Assembly (NCBI RefSeq): GCF_000422305.1
Contig: NZ_KE383816.1
Span: forward strand, 62,001-126,000
Length of the DNA: 64,000 nucleotides
Reading direction: 5' to 3'
Source of the DNA: Luteimonas mephitis DSM 12574
GTDB taxonomy: Bacteria; Pseudomonadota; Gammaproteobacteria; Xanthomonadales; Xanthomonadaceae
Numbering within the stretch: the first letter of the stretch is position 1; each line of letters opens with the position of its first letter. Shown here one piece after another: positions 49,067-58,229 of this stretch. The translations under genes were made by a program, and so were the position numbers. The notes under the pieces were generated by a model, which saw only the letters and a list, made by a program, of their open reading frames with translations, had not been told where the DNA came from and searched no databases.

Positions 49067-49450
49067 ATGGACGAAACCGCGGACTACACCCTCGAAATCC
49101 AGATCGCCACCCGCTTCCTCGACGAGGAATCGGCGCCCGACGACGATCGCTACGTGTTTGCCTACACCATCCGCATCCGCAACCTCGGCCGCCTGCCCGC
49201 GCAGCTGCTCGCGCGGCACTGGGTCATCACCGACGCCAACGGCAAGGTCGAGGAAGTGCGCGGCGATGGCGTGGTCGGCGAACAGCCGCGGATCGAACCG
49301 GGCGAGCAGTTCACCTACACCTCCGGCGCGGTGCTGGAAACCGCGGTCGGCACCATGCAGGGCAGCTACGGCATGATCGGCGACGACGGCACCCACTTCG
49401 ACGCGCCGATCCCGGCATTCACGCTGTCGATGCCGCGGACCCTGCACTGA
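49067..49450 (+). CDS. apaG: ApaG (Co2+/Mg2+ efflux protein family)
   Basis: A 127-residue single beta-sandwich (FN3-like) protein. [34 protein letters not shown] and [18 protein letters not shown] are the typical ApaG blocks. Function is not firmly known; the family name comes from its link to apaH. It lies between rsmA and apaH as in enterobacteria. Confidence 0.95.
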   Translation: MDETADYTLEIQIATRFLDEESAPDDDRYVFAYTIRIRNLGRLPAQLLARHWVITDANGKVEEVRGDGVVGEQPRIEPGEQFTYTSGAVLETAVGTMQGSYGMIGDDGTHFDAPIPAFTLSMPRTLH

Positions 49451-49472
49451 TGCGCGCGAAGGTGGCGACGGC

Positions 49473-50294
49473 ATGAGCGTGTGGGCCATCGGCGACCTGC
49501 AGGGTTGCCTCGAACCGACCCAGCGCCTGCTCGAGAAGATCGCCTTCGACCCGTCGCGCGACACGCTGTGGTTCTGCGGCGACCTGGTCAACCGCGGCGG
49601 CGAGTCGCTGGAAACGCTGCGGCTGGTGCACTCGCTGCGCGACAACGCCGTCAGCGTGCTGGGCAACCACGACCTGTCGCTGCTGGCCATCGCCGAGCGC
49701 AACGAGCAGGACCAGCGCAAGGTCAATCCCGACCTGCGTCGGGTGCTGTTCGCGCCGGATCGCGACGCGCTGCTCGACTGGCTGCGCATGCAGCCGCTGG
49801 CGCATGTCGACCGCGAACTTGGCTGGATGATGATCCACGCCGGCCTTGCACCGAAGTGGACGACGCAGCTGGCCGAGAAATACGCGCGCGAGGTCGAGGA
49901 CCGGCTGCGCAACGGCAGCTACCGCAAGCTGTTCAAGCAGATGTACGGCGACCGCCCGGGATGGTCGCCGGGGCTCAAGGGCCTGGACCGCGAGCGCGCG
50001 ATCATCAACATCTTCACCCGCATGCGCTACTGCACGCCGCGCGGGCGGATCGCGTTCGAGGAGAAGAACACGCCCGGTACGCAGCAGCCCGGCCTGTATC
50101 CCTGGTACGAAGTGCCGGGCCACGCGCCGCGCGACCTGAAGATCGTCTGCGGCCACTGGAGCGCGCTGGGCCTGTTCATCGGCCACGGCGTGCACGCGAT
50201 CGACACCGGCGCGGTCTGGGGCGGCAAGCTCACCGCGCTGCAGCTCGACAGCGACGAGCTGCGCGTGGTGCAGGTGCCCGGCCGCATCACGTAG
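49473..50294 (+). CDS. apaH: Symmetrical bis(5'-nucleosyl)-tetraphosphatase ApaH
   Basis: A 273-residue metallophosphatase. The motifs are GDLQGCL near residue 8, GDLVNRG near 39 and GNHDLSLL near 64; the later metal ligands are in MIHAGLAP and CGHWSALGL. It splits Ap4A into two ADP. The stop TAG (50292-50294) is part of the GTAG start of a family-2 repeat. A second, diverged version of the last 21 codons follows at 50322-50387, in the same frame. Confidence 0.95.
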   Translation: MSVWAIGDLQGCLEPTQRLLEKIAFDPSRDTLWFCGDLVNRGGESLETLRLVHSLRDNAVSVLGNHDLSLLAIAERNEQDQRKVNPDLRRVLFAPDRDALLDWLRMQPLAHVDRELGWMMIHAGLAPKWTTQLAEKYAREVEDRLRNGSYRKLFKQMYGDRPGWSPGLKGLDRERAIINIFTRMRYCTPRGRIAFEEKNTPGTQQPGLYPWYEVPGHAPRDLKIVCGHWSALGLFIGHGVHAIDTGAVWGGKLTALQLDSDELRVVQVPGRIT

Positions 50295-50418
50295 GTCGGG
50301 GCTACGCCCGTCCGCTCCTGGTTCACCGCGCAGCAACTCGACCGCGACGAATTACGCCTCGCGCAGGGTGTGCCTGGCCGCATCACCCGGCAAGATCTGT
50401 CGGGGCGTAGCGACCTAC
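50291..50418. repeat. Inverted REP pair, family 2, filling the apaH-folA gap
   Basis: The left arm at 50291-50310 is GTAGGTCGGGGCTACGCCCG; the right arm at 50399-50418 is its inverse, ending GCGACCTAC. The GTAG of the left arm holds the apaH stop and that of the right arm (minus strand) holds the folA stop TAG. Confidence 0.85.
50322..50387 (+). pseudogene. Diverged second copy of the apaH 3' end
   Basis: Bases 50324-50386 match 50231-50290, the last 20 codons of apaH, at 50 of 60 aligned positions with one 3-base insertion (hand alignment). Translated in the apaH frame it reads FTAQQLDRDELRLAQGVPGR against LTALQLDSDELRVVQVPGR in the gene. It has no start and no stop in the expected place. 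It lies between the two repeat arms. Confidence 0.8.
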
Positions 50419-50927
50419 CGCCGGTAATCGACGAATTCGAAAGCGAACGCGTGTTTCGCGTCGGCTTCATGCCGCTCGCGCGCCACAATGCGCCAGGCCT
50501 CCGGGTCGAACTCCGGGAAGAACGCGTCCGCACCGTCGACTGCCGCCTCGACATGGGTCAGGTGCAGCACGGTCGCCAACGGCAGCGCCAGCGCATAGAC
50601 CTGCGCGCCGCCGATCACGCAAAGCTCCGTCGCGCCATCGTCCGCGGCGATGCGCAGCGCGGCGTCGATCGACGCCACCGCTTCCATGCCGCCAAAAGGC
50701 ACACGCCCGCTGCGGGTGAGCATCAGGTTGCGCCGCCCCGGCAGCGCACGGCCGAGCGACTCGGCCGTCTTGCGCCCCATCAGGATCGGCTTGCCCAGGG
50801 TCAGCGCCTTGAAGTGGCGGAAATCGTCCGGCAGGTGCCACGGCATCGCGTTGCCGCGGCCGATGGCGCGGTTGCGGTCGAGCGCGGCGACCAGGGCAAC
50901 GCCCACCCCTGCATTGCTCCGCGGCAT
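50415..50927 (-). CDS. folA: Dihydrofolate reductase
   Basis: A 170-residue enzyme, normal length. VALVAALDRNRAIGRGNAMP starts the fold, WHLPDDFRHFK carries the catalytic Asp, and GKPILMGRKTAESLGRALP and CVIGGAQVYALALP form the NADPH site. It reduces dihydrofolate for thymidylate and purine synthesis, next to thyA. The start at 50927 (MPRSNAGVG) is chosen by family length; ATGs at 50957 and 51044 exist. It ends inside a repeat arm. Confidence 0.92.
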   Translation of the reverse strand: MPRSNAGVGVALVAALDRNRAIGRGNAMPWHLPDDFRHFKALTLGKPILMGRKTAESLGRALPGRRNLMLTRSGRVPFGGMEAVASIDAALRIAADDGATELCVIGGAQVYALALPLATVLHLTHVEAAVDGADAFFPEFDPEAWRIVARERHEADAKHAFAFEFVDYRR

Positions 50928-50982
50928 CGGCGCCCGTCGTGCCGGCAAATCATCCATCACGACCCACCGATCACTCGCGTGG

Positions 50983-51777
50983 TCACACCGCCACCGGCGC
51001 CTTGATCGCCGGCATCGGGTCGTAGCCCTCGATGGCGATGTCATCGAAGCCGAAGCCGAAGATGTCGCGCACCGCGGGGTTCAGCTTCAGCGTCGGCAGC
51101 GCACGCGGCGTGCGCGACAGCTGCTCGCGCGCCTGTTCGTAGTGGTTCGAGTACAGGTGCGCGTCGCCGAGCGTATGCACGAAGTCGCCGACGCCCAGGC
51201 CGGTCACCTGCGCCACCATGTGCGTGAGCAGCGCGTAGCTGGCGATGTTGAACGGCACGCCGAGGAAGATGTCGCCGCTGCGCTGGTAGAGCTGGCAGCT
51301 GAGCCTGCCGTCGACCACGTAGAACTGGAACAGCGCGTGGCAGGGCATCAGCGCCATCTTCGGCAGGTCGGCGACGTTCCATGCGCTGATCACCAGGCGG
51401 CGCGAATCCGGGTTGCGCCGGATCTCGTCGACCAGCCACTGGATCTGGTCGACCTCGCCGCCATCTGCGGTCGCCCAGCGCCGCCACTGTTTCCCGTAGA
51501 CCGGCCCGAGCTCGCCGTCCGCGTCGGCCCACTCGTCCCAGATCGAAACCTTGTTGTCCTTCAGGTAGGCGACGTTGGTGTCGCCCTGCAGGAACCACAG
51601 CAGTTCGTGCACGATCGAGCGCAGGTGCAACTTCTTGGTGGTGACCAGCGGGAAGCCTTCGTCGAGGTCGAAGCGCATCTGCCAGCCGAACACGCTGCGC
51701 GTGCCGGTGCCGGTGCGGTCCGACTTCTCCGCGCCGTGTTCGAGCACGTGGCGCAGCAGGTCGAGGTATTGCCTCAT
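50983..51777 (-). CDS. thyA: Thymidylate synthase
   Basis: A 264-residue enzyme of the same length as E. coli ThyA, with catalytic Cys146 in [10 protein letters not shown] at the same number. [18 protein letters not shown] (phosphate site), [14 protein letters not shown] and [19 protein letters not shown] are conserved. It makes dTMP from dUMP with methylene-THF, giving dihydrofolate for the folA product. The ATG at 51777 overlaps the lgt stop (ATGA). Confidence 0.98.
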   Translation of the reverse strand: MRQYLDLLRHVLEHGAEKSDRTGTGTRSVFGWQMRFDLDEGFPLVTTKKLHLRSIVHELLWFLQGDTNVAYLKDNKVSIWDEWADADGELGPVYGKQWRRWATADGGEVDQIQWLVDEIRRNPDSRRLVISAWNVADLPKMALMPCHALFQFYVVDGRLSCQLYQRSGDIFLGVPFNIASYALLTHMVAQVTGLGVGDFVHTLGDAHLYSNHYEQAREQLSRTPRALPTLKLNPAVRDIFGFGFDDIAIEGYDPMPAIKAPVAV

Positions 51778-52661
51778 GCGGCGCCTGCCTGCGCAGCCGG
51801 CTGCGGTTGCAGCGTCGGCGCGCGCCGCGACATCCACAGCCAGACCAGTCCGATCGCAACCAGCGGCAGGCTCAGCACCTGGCCCATCGTGAGCCAGCCG
51901 AAGGCGAGGTAGCCGATCTGCGTGTCGGGCAGGCGCACGAATTCAACCGCGAACCGGAACACGCCGTACAGCAGCGCGAACATGCCCGCCACCGCGTAGC
52001 GCGGCCGCGGCTTGCGCGAGTACCACCACAGGATGCAGAACATCGCCACGCCTTCGAGCCCGGCCTGGTAGATCTGCGAGGGGTGGCGCGCGAACACGTC
52101 CAGCGCGCCGGCATCGAACTGCGCGCGCAGCGCGGCGGGATCGAGTCCGAGCTTCACGATCTCCGGCGCCTGCGGAAACACCACGCCCCACCCGCCTTCG
52201 GTGAACTTGCCCCACAGCTCGCCGTTGATGTAGTTGCCCAGCCGGCCAAGTCCGAGCCCGGGCGGCACCAGCGGCGCGACGAAATCGGCGACGTCGAAGA
52301 AATGCAGCTTCTGCTTCCGCGCCCACAGCCACGCGGCGACCATCACCCCGAGCAGCCCGCCGTGGAAGCTCATCCCGCCTTCCCAGATCTTGAACACCTG
52401 CAGCGGATGGGCGAGGTAGGTGGACAGGTCGTAGAACAGGATGTAGCCGATGCGCCCGCCCAGCACCACGCCGAGCATGCCGTAGAACATCAGGTCGCCG
52501 AACGCGTTGGCGTCCACGCCCGGCAGCCGGCCCGCGCGCACGCGGCGCTGGCCGAGGAACCAGGCCGCCGCGAACCCGAGCAGGTACATGATCCCGTACC
52601 AGTGCACGGCCAGCGGGCCGACCTGCAGGGCGATCGGGTCGATCTGGTTCAGTAGCAGCAT
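51774..52661 (-). CDS. lgt: Prolipoprotein diacylglyceryl transferase
   Basis: A 295-residue inner-membrane protein with about seven helices. [21 protein letters not shown] and the signature [16 protein letters not shown] are present. It adds diacylglycerol to lipobox cysteines, the first step for the lipoproteins in this window. It starts at the first ATG and is coupled to thyA. A Gln/Pro/Ala-rich tail of about 15 residues ends the protein. Confidence 0.97.
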   Translation of the reverse strand: MLLLNQIDPIALQVGPLAVHWYGIMYLLGFAAAWFLGQRRVRAGRLPGVDANAFGDLMFYGMLGVVLGGRIGYILFYDLSTYLAHPLQVFKIWEGGMSFHGGLLGVMVAAWLWARKQKLHFFDVADFVAPLVPPGLGLGRLGNYINGELWGKFTEGGWGVVFPQAPEIVKLGLDPAALRAQFDAGALDVFARHPSQIYQAGLEGVAMFCILWWYSRKPRPRYAVAGMFALLYGVFRFAVEFVRLPDTQIGYLAFGWLTMGQVLSLPLVAIGLVWLWMSRRAPTLQPQPAAQAGAA

Positions 52662-52792
52662 CTGGCGCGGCGCTCCGGGTTTCGTCCGCGCCTATTGTGC
52701 CGTGCCGTGGAAGGCCGCGCTTGCCCGGATCGCGTTCGCCACGCACCCGCGCGATGGCAACGTGCCGCATCGGGGTGCCCGCACCCCGCGCT

Positions 52793-53296
52793 TCAGAGCA
52801 CGCGCGGCAGGTCCGGCAGTTCGTTCTCGTCGGCGTCGCCGGGAGTGCGCGGGAAATGCGCGGCAAGCAGGTCCGAGATCGCCGCCACGCCGGCCACGAT
52901 TGCCGCCTCCGGCTCGCCGGCACGCAGGCGTTCCTCCATCAGCGCGCAGGCCCCGCGCCACTGCTCCGCGCTGACCAGGCCGGCAAGGCCACGGTCGGCG
53001 ACGACCTCGATGCGGCGATCGGCCAGCAGCAGGTAGACCAGCACGCCGCTGTTGGCCTGGGTATCCCAGACCCTCAGCTGCGCAAACACGTCGTGCGCGC
53101 GGTCCCGGGCCTGCACGCCGCGCAGCAACTGCCGCAGCGGCAGCGCGGGCTCTACCGCGAAGCAGATTTCGCCGCGATGGCGTGCCTCGCCCGCGCTGAC
53201 GGCGTCAGCGATGCGCTGCAGGCTGGCCGCGGGAAACAGGCGGCCCGCCGGCCCGGCGAACACGTGTCGCAGCAGGCGCGCGATTCGTTCCGCCAT
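52793..53296 (-). CDS. TPM-domain protein without signal peptide
   Basis: A 167-residue protein of the TPM (YgcG/COG3762) type: GEICFAVEPALPL, RVWDTQANSGVLVYLLLADR and RRIEVVADRGL lie in the domain (about 30-150). No signal peptide and no certain membrane helix. The ATG at 53296 overlaps the stop of the preceding gene (TGATG) and has GGGGAG six bases upstream; a GTG directly before it is possible. It belongs with lemA and the larger TPM gene in one operon. Function is not established. Confidence 0.82.
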   Translation of the reverse strand: MAERIARLLRHVFAGPAGRLFPAASLQRIADAVSAGEARHRGEICFAVEPALPLRQLLRGVQARDRAHDVFAQLRVWDTQANSGVLVYLLLADRRIEVVADRGLAGLVSAEQWRGACALMEERLRAGEPEAAIVAGVAAISDLLAAHFPRTPGDADENELPDLPRVL

Positions 53297-54219
53297 CACC
53301 AGCTCCCCGAGGCGCCGCCGCCCCCGCTCATGCCACCGCCGCCGGACCAGCCGCCTCCGCCACCGCCAAAGCCGCCGCCCGAACCGCCGCCGAAGCCGCC
53401 TCCGCCCCAGCCGCCTCCACCGCCGAACCCGCCCCAGCCGCCGTGGCGCGCATAGCTCCCGGCCGGCACCTTAACCAGGCCGTAGAGGAATCCGAGCAGC
53501 GCCGCAACGCCGCCGAGGCCGAGCAGCGACGACAGCAGCCACGCCACCCCGCCCGCGGCACCGCCGGTCAGCACCCCGCGCACGCCGGCCGGCGTGCGGC
53601 CGAATACGCCGCGCACGAAGCTGGCGGCGATGAACGCCGCGAACAGCGCGAACAGCCAGTCGCCGCCACTCTCCTGCCTGCCGCGGTTGTCGGCGATCGG
53701 CGCCGGCAGCGGTTCGCCGTCGATCAGCTTCACCAGCACCGCGGTGGCGTCGACGATGCCGCCGCCGTAGTCGCCGGCGCGGAACTTCGGCGCCATGTAC
53801 TCCTGGATGATGCGCCCGGCGGTGATGTCGGGAATTGCGCCCTCCAGGCCATAGCCGGGCTGGATGCGCACGCGTCGGTCGTCCCTGGCCACCACCACCA
53901 GCACCGCGTCATCGGTGCCCTTGCGGCCGAGCTTCCACTGGTCGAACACGCGCTGCGTGTACTGCTCGATCGACTCGGGCTGCGTGCTCGCCACCACCAG
54001 CACCTGCAGCTGGCTGCCCTTGCGCCGCTGCAGCGCCAGCGCCTGCTGTTCGAGCTGCTGCCTGTCCGCGGCATCGATCGTGCCGGTGGCATCGACCACC
54101 GGCGAATCCAGCGGCGGGATCGCGGCGAGCTGCTGCGCGCGCACCTGCGCCGACGGCAGCACCGCCAGCACCAGCGCCAGCAGCAGTGCGCCGGCCCAGC
54201 CCGGCCGCGGCGACATCAT
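53296..54219 (-). CDS. Exported TPM-domain membrane protein with glycine-rich tail
   Basis: A 307-residue precursor. Signal peptide about 1-28 (ends VRAQ). TPM domain about 35-165 (VVDATGTIDAADRQQLEQQA, then VVVARDDRRVRIQPGYGLEG). Two hydrophobic segments near 190-245 anchor it. The last 50 residues are almost only Gly with Trp, Phe and Ser (GGWGGFGGGGGWGGGGFGGG), ending GASGSW. This is the YgcG-like partner of LemA, coded next door, as in many bacteria. Molecular role unknown. Confidence 0.87.
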   Translation of the reverse strand: MMSPRPGWAGALLLALVLAVLPSAQVRAQQLAAIPPLDSPVVDATGTIDAADRQQLEQQALALQRRKGSQLQVLVVASTQPESIEQYTQRVFDQWKLGRKGTDDAVLVVVARDDRRVRIQPGYGLEGAIPDITAGRIIQEYMAPKFRAGDYGGGIVDATAVLVKLIDGEPLPAPIADNRGRQESGGDWLFALFAAFIAASFVRGVFGRTPAGVRGVLTGGAAGGVAWLLSSLLGLGGVAALLGFLYGLVKVPAGSYARHGGWGGFGGGGGWGGGGFGGGSGGGFGGGGGGWSGGGGMSGGGGASGSW

Positions 54220-54235
54220 CCCGGCCCGCGCCGGC

Positions 54236-54853
54236 TCAGTTGGCCGGCTGCGGCGGCGGCGGTTGCTGCGGCGTTGCAGGCGCCTGCCCGAAGTCGACCG
54301 CGGGCGCTTCCTGGATCGCGCGTTCGTTCTCGACCGTGAAGTTGGGCTTCTGCTTGTAGCCGAACATCATCGCCACCAGGTTCTGCGGGAACGAGCGGAT
54401 GTAGGTGTTGTAGTCCTGCACCAGCTGGATGTAGCGGCCGCGCGCCACGGTGATCCGGTTCTCGGTGCCCTCGAGCTGGGTCTGCAGGTTCAGGAAGGCC
54501 TGGTCGGCCTTGAGGTTGGGATAGCTCTCCACCACCGCCATCAGCCGCGACAGCGCGCCCGACAGTTCGCCCTGCGCCTGCTGGAACTGCTGCAGCGAGG
54601 CCGCGTCGTCGGCATTGACGTTGATCTGCCCGACCTTGGCGCGCGCCTCGGTCACCTGGGTGAGCACCTGCTGCTCGTGCGCCGCGTAGCCCTTCACCGT
54701 GCTGACCAGGTTGGGAATCAGGTCGGCGCGGCGCTTGTACTGGTTGAGTACCTCCGACCAGCCGGCCTTGACCGCTTCGTCCTTCTGCTGGATCTGGTTG
54801 TATCCGCAGCCGCTGAGCAGCGCGGCGAGCACCATCAACAGGATCAAGCGCAT
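54236..54853 (-). CDS. lemA: LemA family lipoprotein
   Basis: A 205-residue protein with lipobox LLSGC (Cys16) and the LemA body: NQIQQKDEAVKAGWSEVLNQ, YKRRADLIPNLVSTVKGYA, ESYPNLKADQAFLNLQTQLE and the conserved YNTYIRSFPQNLVAMMFGY. The tail is Pro/Gln-rich. LemA proteins are helical-bundle envelope proteins of unclear function, often coded with TPM proteins as here. The start at 54853 is set by the lipoprotein signal; an ATG 19 codons upstream is less likely. Confidence 0.92.
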   Translation of the reverse strand: MRLILLMVLAALLSGCGYNQIQQKDEAVKAGWSEVLNQYKRRADLIPNLVSTVKGYAAHEQQVLTQVTEARAKVGQINVNADDAASLQQFQQAQGELSGALSRLMAVVESYPNLKADQAFLNLQTQLEGTENRITVARGRYIQLVQDYNTYIRSFPQNLVAMMFGYKQKPNFTVENERAIQEAPAVDFGQAPATPQQPPPPQPAN

Positions 54854-54931
54854 GGTCCGGCTCCGTTGGGAAGACGCCGGCATTGCAGCATCCCGCGCCC
54901 TCCGGCGCAACGCCTTTCCGGGCGCGCTCCT

Positions 54932-55672
54932 TCAGGGCTCCTCGCCGCGCAGCCGCGCGCGGCGCTTGGCCCACAGGTTCAGCGATTCCACCGCGGCAGA
55001 GAAGCCCATCGCGCCGTAGATGTAGCCCTTGGGCAGGTGGATGCCGAGGCCGTCGACGAGCAGGTAGGCACCGATCAGCACGATGAACGCGAGCGCCAGC
55101 ATCTTGATCGTCGGGTTGTTGTCGATGAACTGGCCCAGCGGCCGCGCGGCCAGCAGCATCACCGCCACCGCCAGCAGGATCGCCGCCACCATCACCGGCA
55201 CGTACTGGTCGGCCATGCCGACCGCGGCGATCACCGAGTCGAGCGAGAACACGATGTCGATCACCGCGATCTGCGCGATCACCGCGCCGAAGGACGAGAC
55301 CGGCTTGGTATTGATGTCCTCGGACTCTTCCTCACCCGCGACCAGGTCGCGGATTTCCATCGTGCCCTTCACCAGCAGGAACACGCCGCCGAGGATCAGG
55401 ACCAGGTCGCGGATCGAGACGCCCTGGCCGAACAGCGTGAACAGGTCCTGCTTCATGTGCGCCAGATAGGCCAGCGTCAGCAGCAGCGCGATGCGCGTCA
55501 GGCATGCCACCGCGATGCCGAACTTGCGCGCGCGCTCGCGCTGGCTCGCCGGCAGGCGGCTGACCGCGATCGAAATGAACACGAGGTTGTCGATGCCCAG
55601 CACGATCTCGATCGAACTCAACGTCAACAGCAGGATCCAGACTTGCGGATCGGCCAGCATTTGCAAACTCAT
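54932..55672 (-). CDS. TerC family integral membrane protein
   Basis: A 246-residue protein with about seven helices. The paired acidic motifs IEIVLGIDNLVFI (helix 1) and IDIVFSLDSVIAAVG (middle) are the TerC signature; GGVFLLVKGTMEI and NPTIKMLALAFIVLIGAYLL also fit. Family members export metal ions such as manganese to protect newly exported proteins; the substrate here is not shown. The ATG at 55672 follows AAGGAAA. Confidence 0.92.
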   Translation of the reverse strand: MSLQMLADPQVWILLLTLSSIEIVLGIDNLVFISIAVSRLPASQRERARKFGIAVACLTRIALLLTLAYLAHMKQDLFTLFGQGVSIRDLVLILGGVFLLVKGTMEIRDLVAGEEESEDINTKPVSSFGAVIAQIAVIDIVFSLDSVIAAVGMADQYVPVMVAAILLAVAVMLLAARPLGQFIDNNPTIKMLALAFIVLIGAYLLVDGLGIHLPKGYIYGAMGFSAAVESLNLWAKRRARLRGEEP

Positions 55673-55742
55673 CAAACGGTTTCCTTCAGTAATGGCCCGG
55701 CGGCCTCGGGCGCGGAGGGCACGGCGGCAATGGCCACCGGCC

Positions 55743-56123
55743 TCACGTCCAGCGCGGCGCCAGGATCAATCCCCAGCACAGCAAGACATTCATCATCAGC
55801 ACGAACACCGCCGCTGACCCCATGTCCTTGGCGCGCCCGGCCAGTTCATGGTGTTCGGCGCCGTAACGTTCGATCACCGCCTCGATCGCGGAGTTGAGCA
55901 GCTCGGCGGCCAGCACCAGCAGCATCGACCCGAGCAGCAGCGCGCGCTCCAGGCCGCTGCCGCCAAGCCACGCCGCCAGCGGCGCGAGCAGCACGAACAG
56001 GCAGACTTCAAGCCGGAACGACGATTCGTGCAGCCACGCCGCACGCAGGCCCTGCAGCGACCAGATCGTGGCCTTCAGGATCCGCCGCGGTCCGCGCGGC
56101 AGGTGCCCGACTTCATCGGCCAC
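55743..56123 (-). CDS. dgkA: Diacylglycerol kinase DgkA
   Basis: A 126-residue protein with three membrane helices, as in the family (about 121). LKATIWSLQGLRAAWLHESS and the active-site helix AAELLNSAIEAVIERYG carry the conserved Glu and Asn residues. It phosphorylates diacylglycerol to recycle it to phospholipid. The GTG at 56123 gives the normal N-terminus (ADEVGHLPRGPRRI); an in-frame ATG at 56162 would add 13 residues. Confidence 0.93.
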   Translation of the reverse strand: MADEVGHLPRGPRRILKATIWSLQGLRAAWLHESSFRLEVCLFVLLAPLAAWLGGSGLERALLLGSMLLVLAAELLNSAIEAVIERYGAEHHELAGRAKDMGSAAVFVLMMNVLLCWGLILAPRWT

Positions 56124-56378
56124 CTCAGCACCCGCCACGAGAAGCGATGGCGGAACCGGCATCGCACCGGCGGAATCGATCCGTCGCGCCGTGGCCGCAT
56201 GGGGCAGATTCTGCAGTCCGCTGCATGAAAAAGACGGGGTCCCGCGACCGGAGGCTGGAATCCTGCAATTTTGCCACATGGACGGCGTCCAACGCCTGCC
56301 CGACCGCGCTGGAACCCCGGCATTTGCAATCGATTCCGGGCACTGTTCCACTGGCGGCCCCGGCCCAGGGAGCCTCGC

Positions 56379-57077
56379 ATGCGACTGATCTTCCTGCCCA
56401 TCCTGCTGGCCGCCCTCCTGGTTGCCTGCACCGCTGTCGAACAGACGACCGCCCGGGCGCCCACGCCACCTGTCGCCGAAGCGGTGTCTTCACCCAAGTG
56501 GGCCACCGACATGGCCGGCTTCGCCGCCGAGGACGCGCGCGATCCGCCGCCGGCGCATCCGATCGTGTTCACCGGCAGCTCCTCGGTGCGGATGTGGCGG
56601 ACGCTGGCGGAGGACTTCCCCGGCCGTGCGGTGCTCAACCGCGGCTTCGGCGGCTCGCAGCTGCGCGATGCGACCTGGTATGCCGACGAGGTTGCGATCC
56701 ACTACCAGCCGCGCCAGATGGTGCTGTATTCGGGTGACAACGACATCGATGCCGGGCGCACGCCCGAGCAGGTGCGCGACGATTTCCGCGCCTTCGTCGC
56801 CCGCATCCGCCGCGACCTTCCCGGCGTGCCGATCGCCTGGCTGGCGATCAAGCCGAGCCTGGCGCGCATCGACCAGCTGCCGGCACAGCAGCGCGCCAAC
56901 GCGCTGGTGAAGGCCGAGGCGGCGCGGATGCGCGATGTCGCCTTCATCGACGTCGCCACGCCGATGCTCGATGCCGACGGCAGGCCGCGCGCGGAGCTGT
57001 TCCTCGAAGACGGGCTGCACATGAACCGCGAGGGGTACGCACTGTGGCGGGGAATCGTGGCGCCGTACCTGCGCTGA
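56379..57077 (+). CDS. SGNH/GDSL-hydrolase lipoprotein
   Basis: A 232-residue precursor with lipobox LLVAC (Cys16). The hydrolase has block I VFTGSSSVRMW (nucleophile Ser), Gly block NRGFGGSQLRD, block III YSGDNDIDAGRTP (GxND pattern) and the DGLHMN block with catalytic Asp and His. It is an esterase-like enzyme attached to a membrane; the substrate is unknown. It stands alone between divergent dgkA and convergent iaaA. Confidence 0.9.
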   Translation: MRLIFLPILLAALLVACTAVEQTTARAPTPPVAEAVSSPKWATDMAGFAAEDARDPPPAHPIVFTGSSSVRMWRTLAEDFPGRAVLNRGFGGSQLRDATWYADEVAIHYQPRQMVLYSGDNDIDAGRTPEQVRDDFRAFVARIRRDLPGVPIAWLAIKPSLARIDQLPAQQRANALVKAEAARMRDVAFIDVATPMLDADGRPRAELFLEDGLHMNREGYALWRGIVAPYLR

Positions 57078-57089
57078 TCGCCTTCCACT

Positions 57090-57160
57090 CAGGTCGGGGC
57101 TAAGCCACGACGCACGGGATTGGAGCGCTGCGGGGTGTCGGGTACGTAGCCCCGACCTGC
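57090..57160. repeat. Inverted REP pair, family 2
   Basis: The arms CAGGTCGGGGCTAAGCC (57090-57106) and GTAGCCCCGACCTG (57146-57159) are inverse to each other and match the pair at 50291-50418. The spacer is about 40 bp. It follows the SGNH lipoprotein gene by 13 bp. Confidence 0.78.
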
Positions 57161-57235
57161 GGCGGTTCGCGGGCGTCGGTGCATGGCCGGCGCGCGAGGC
57201 CGGAGGATCCGCAAAGTGCCGCGGTGCAGCCCGGC

Positions 57236-58189
57236 CTATTCGCGGAAGATCGCGGTGCCGCGCGTGCCGTCCGGCCGCACCCAGCCGCGGTACATGCCCG
57301 AGGTGTTGAAGGACATGACGATGTTGCCGTCGCGGTCGAGCGCGATTGCGCCGCCGTCGCCGCCCAGGTCCGGTACCGCGCCAAGGATCACCGCGTCGGT
57401 CGCAGCCTGCAGCGTGTCGCCGCGGTAGGCCACGCGCGCGGCGATGTCGTGCGCAACGGCGCAGCGGATGAAAAATTCGCCCCAGCCGGTGCCCGAGATC
57501 CCGCAGCGTTCGTCGGCCCATGTACCGGCGCCGACCAGCGGCGTGTCGCCGACCCGGCCCCAGCGCTTGTTGGTCATGCCGCCGGTGGATGTCGCGGTGG
57601 CGATGTGGCCGTCCGCATCCAACGCCACCGCGCCGACGGTGCCGAAGTACTTGCCCTTGAGGTTCTCCGCGGCATCGGCATCGGCACATTCGCGCGCTTG
57701 CGCCTGTTCCAGCTCGCGTCGCCGGTGCGGGGTATCGAAGTACGCGTTGGGAACCTGTTCGATATCGCTGCGCGTATCGGCGAAATCCTTCGCGCCGGCA
57801 CCGACCAGCAGCACGTGCGGCGAGTGCTCCATTACCGCGCGCGCCAGCGAGACCGGATTGCGGATGCTGGTGACGCCCGCCACCGCCCCGGCGCGGCGAG
57901 TGTGGCCTTCCATCACCGAGGCGTCCAGTTCGTGCCGGCCGTCGGCATCGAAGACCGCGCCGTGGCCGGCGTTGAAGCGTGGCGAATCCTCCAGCGCGCG
58001 CACCGCGGCCTCGACCGCGTCGAGTGCGCTGCCGCCGCGGTCGAGCACGGCGTGGCCGGCGTCGAGCGCCTTGCCCAGATCGGCGTGGATCGCGCGCTCG
58101 TCCTCGGCGCCGAGCATGTCGCGTTCGATGACGCCGGCCCCGCCATGGATGACGAGCGCGACGGGCCTAGGTTGGGATTTCGTGTTCAT
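57236..58189 (-). CDS. iaaA: Isoaspartyl peptidase / plant-type asparaginase (Ntn hydrolase)
   Basis: A 317-residue precursor that cuts itself into two chains. Autocleavage is expected before Thr184 (KYFGTVGAVALD). LVIHGGAGV near the N-terminus, SPRFNAGHGAVFDADG and ATSTGGMTNKRWGRVGDTP are family blocks. It hydrolyses isoaspartyl dipeptides and asparagine. The usual KHGTVGAVALD is KYFGTVGAVALD here, with the His replaced. No signal peptide. Confidence 0.93.
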   Translation of the reverse strand: MNTKSQPRPVALVIHGGAGVIERDMLGAEDERAIHADLGKALDAGHAVLDRGGSALDAVEAAVRALEDSPRFNAGHGAVFDADGRHELDASVMEGHTRRAGAVAGVTSIRNPVSLARAVMEHSPHVLLVGAGAKDFADTRSDIEQVPNAYFDTPHRRRELEQAQARECADADAAENLKGKYFGTVGAVALDADGHIATATSTGGMTNKRWGRVGDTPLVGAGTWADERCGISGTGWGEFFIRCAVAHDIAARVAYRGDTLQAATDAVILGAVPDLGGDGGAIALDRDGNIVMSFNTSGMYRGWVRPDGTRGTAIFRE

Positions 58190-58229
58190 CGCGACAGGAT
58201 ATTCGATTGGCGGCGATGCCCCGGGTTTT

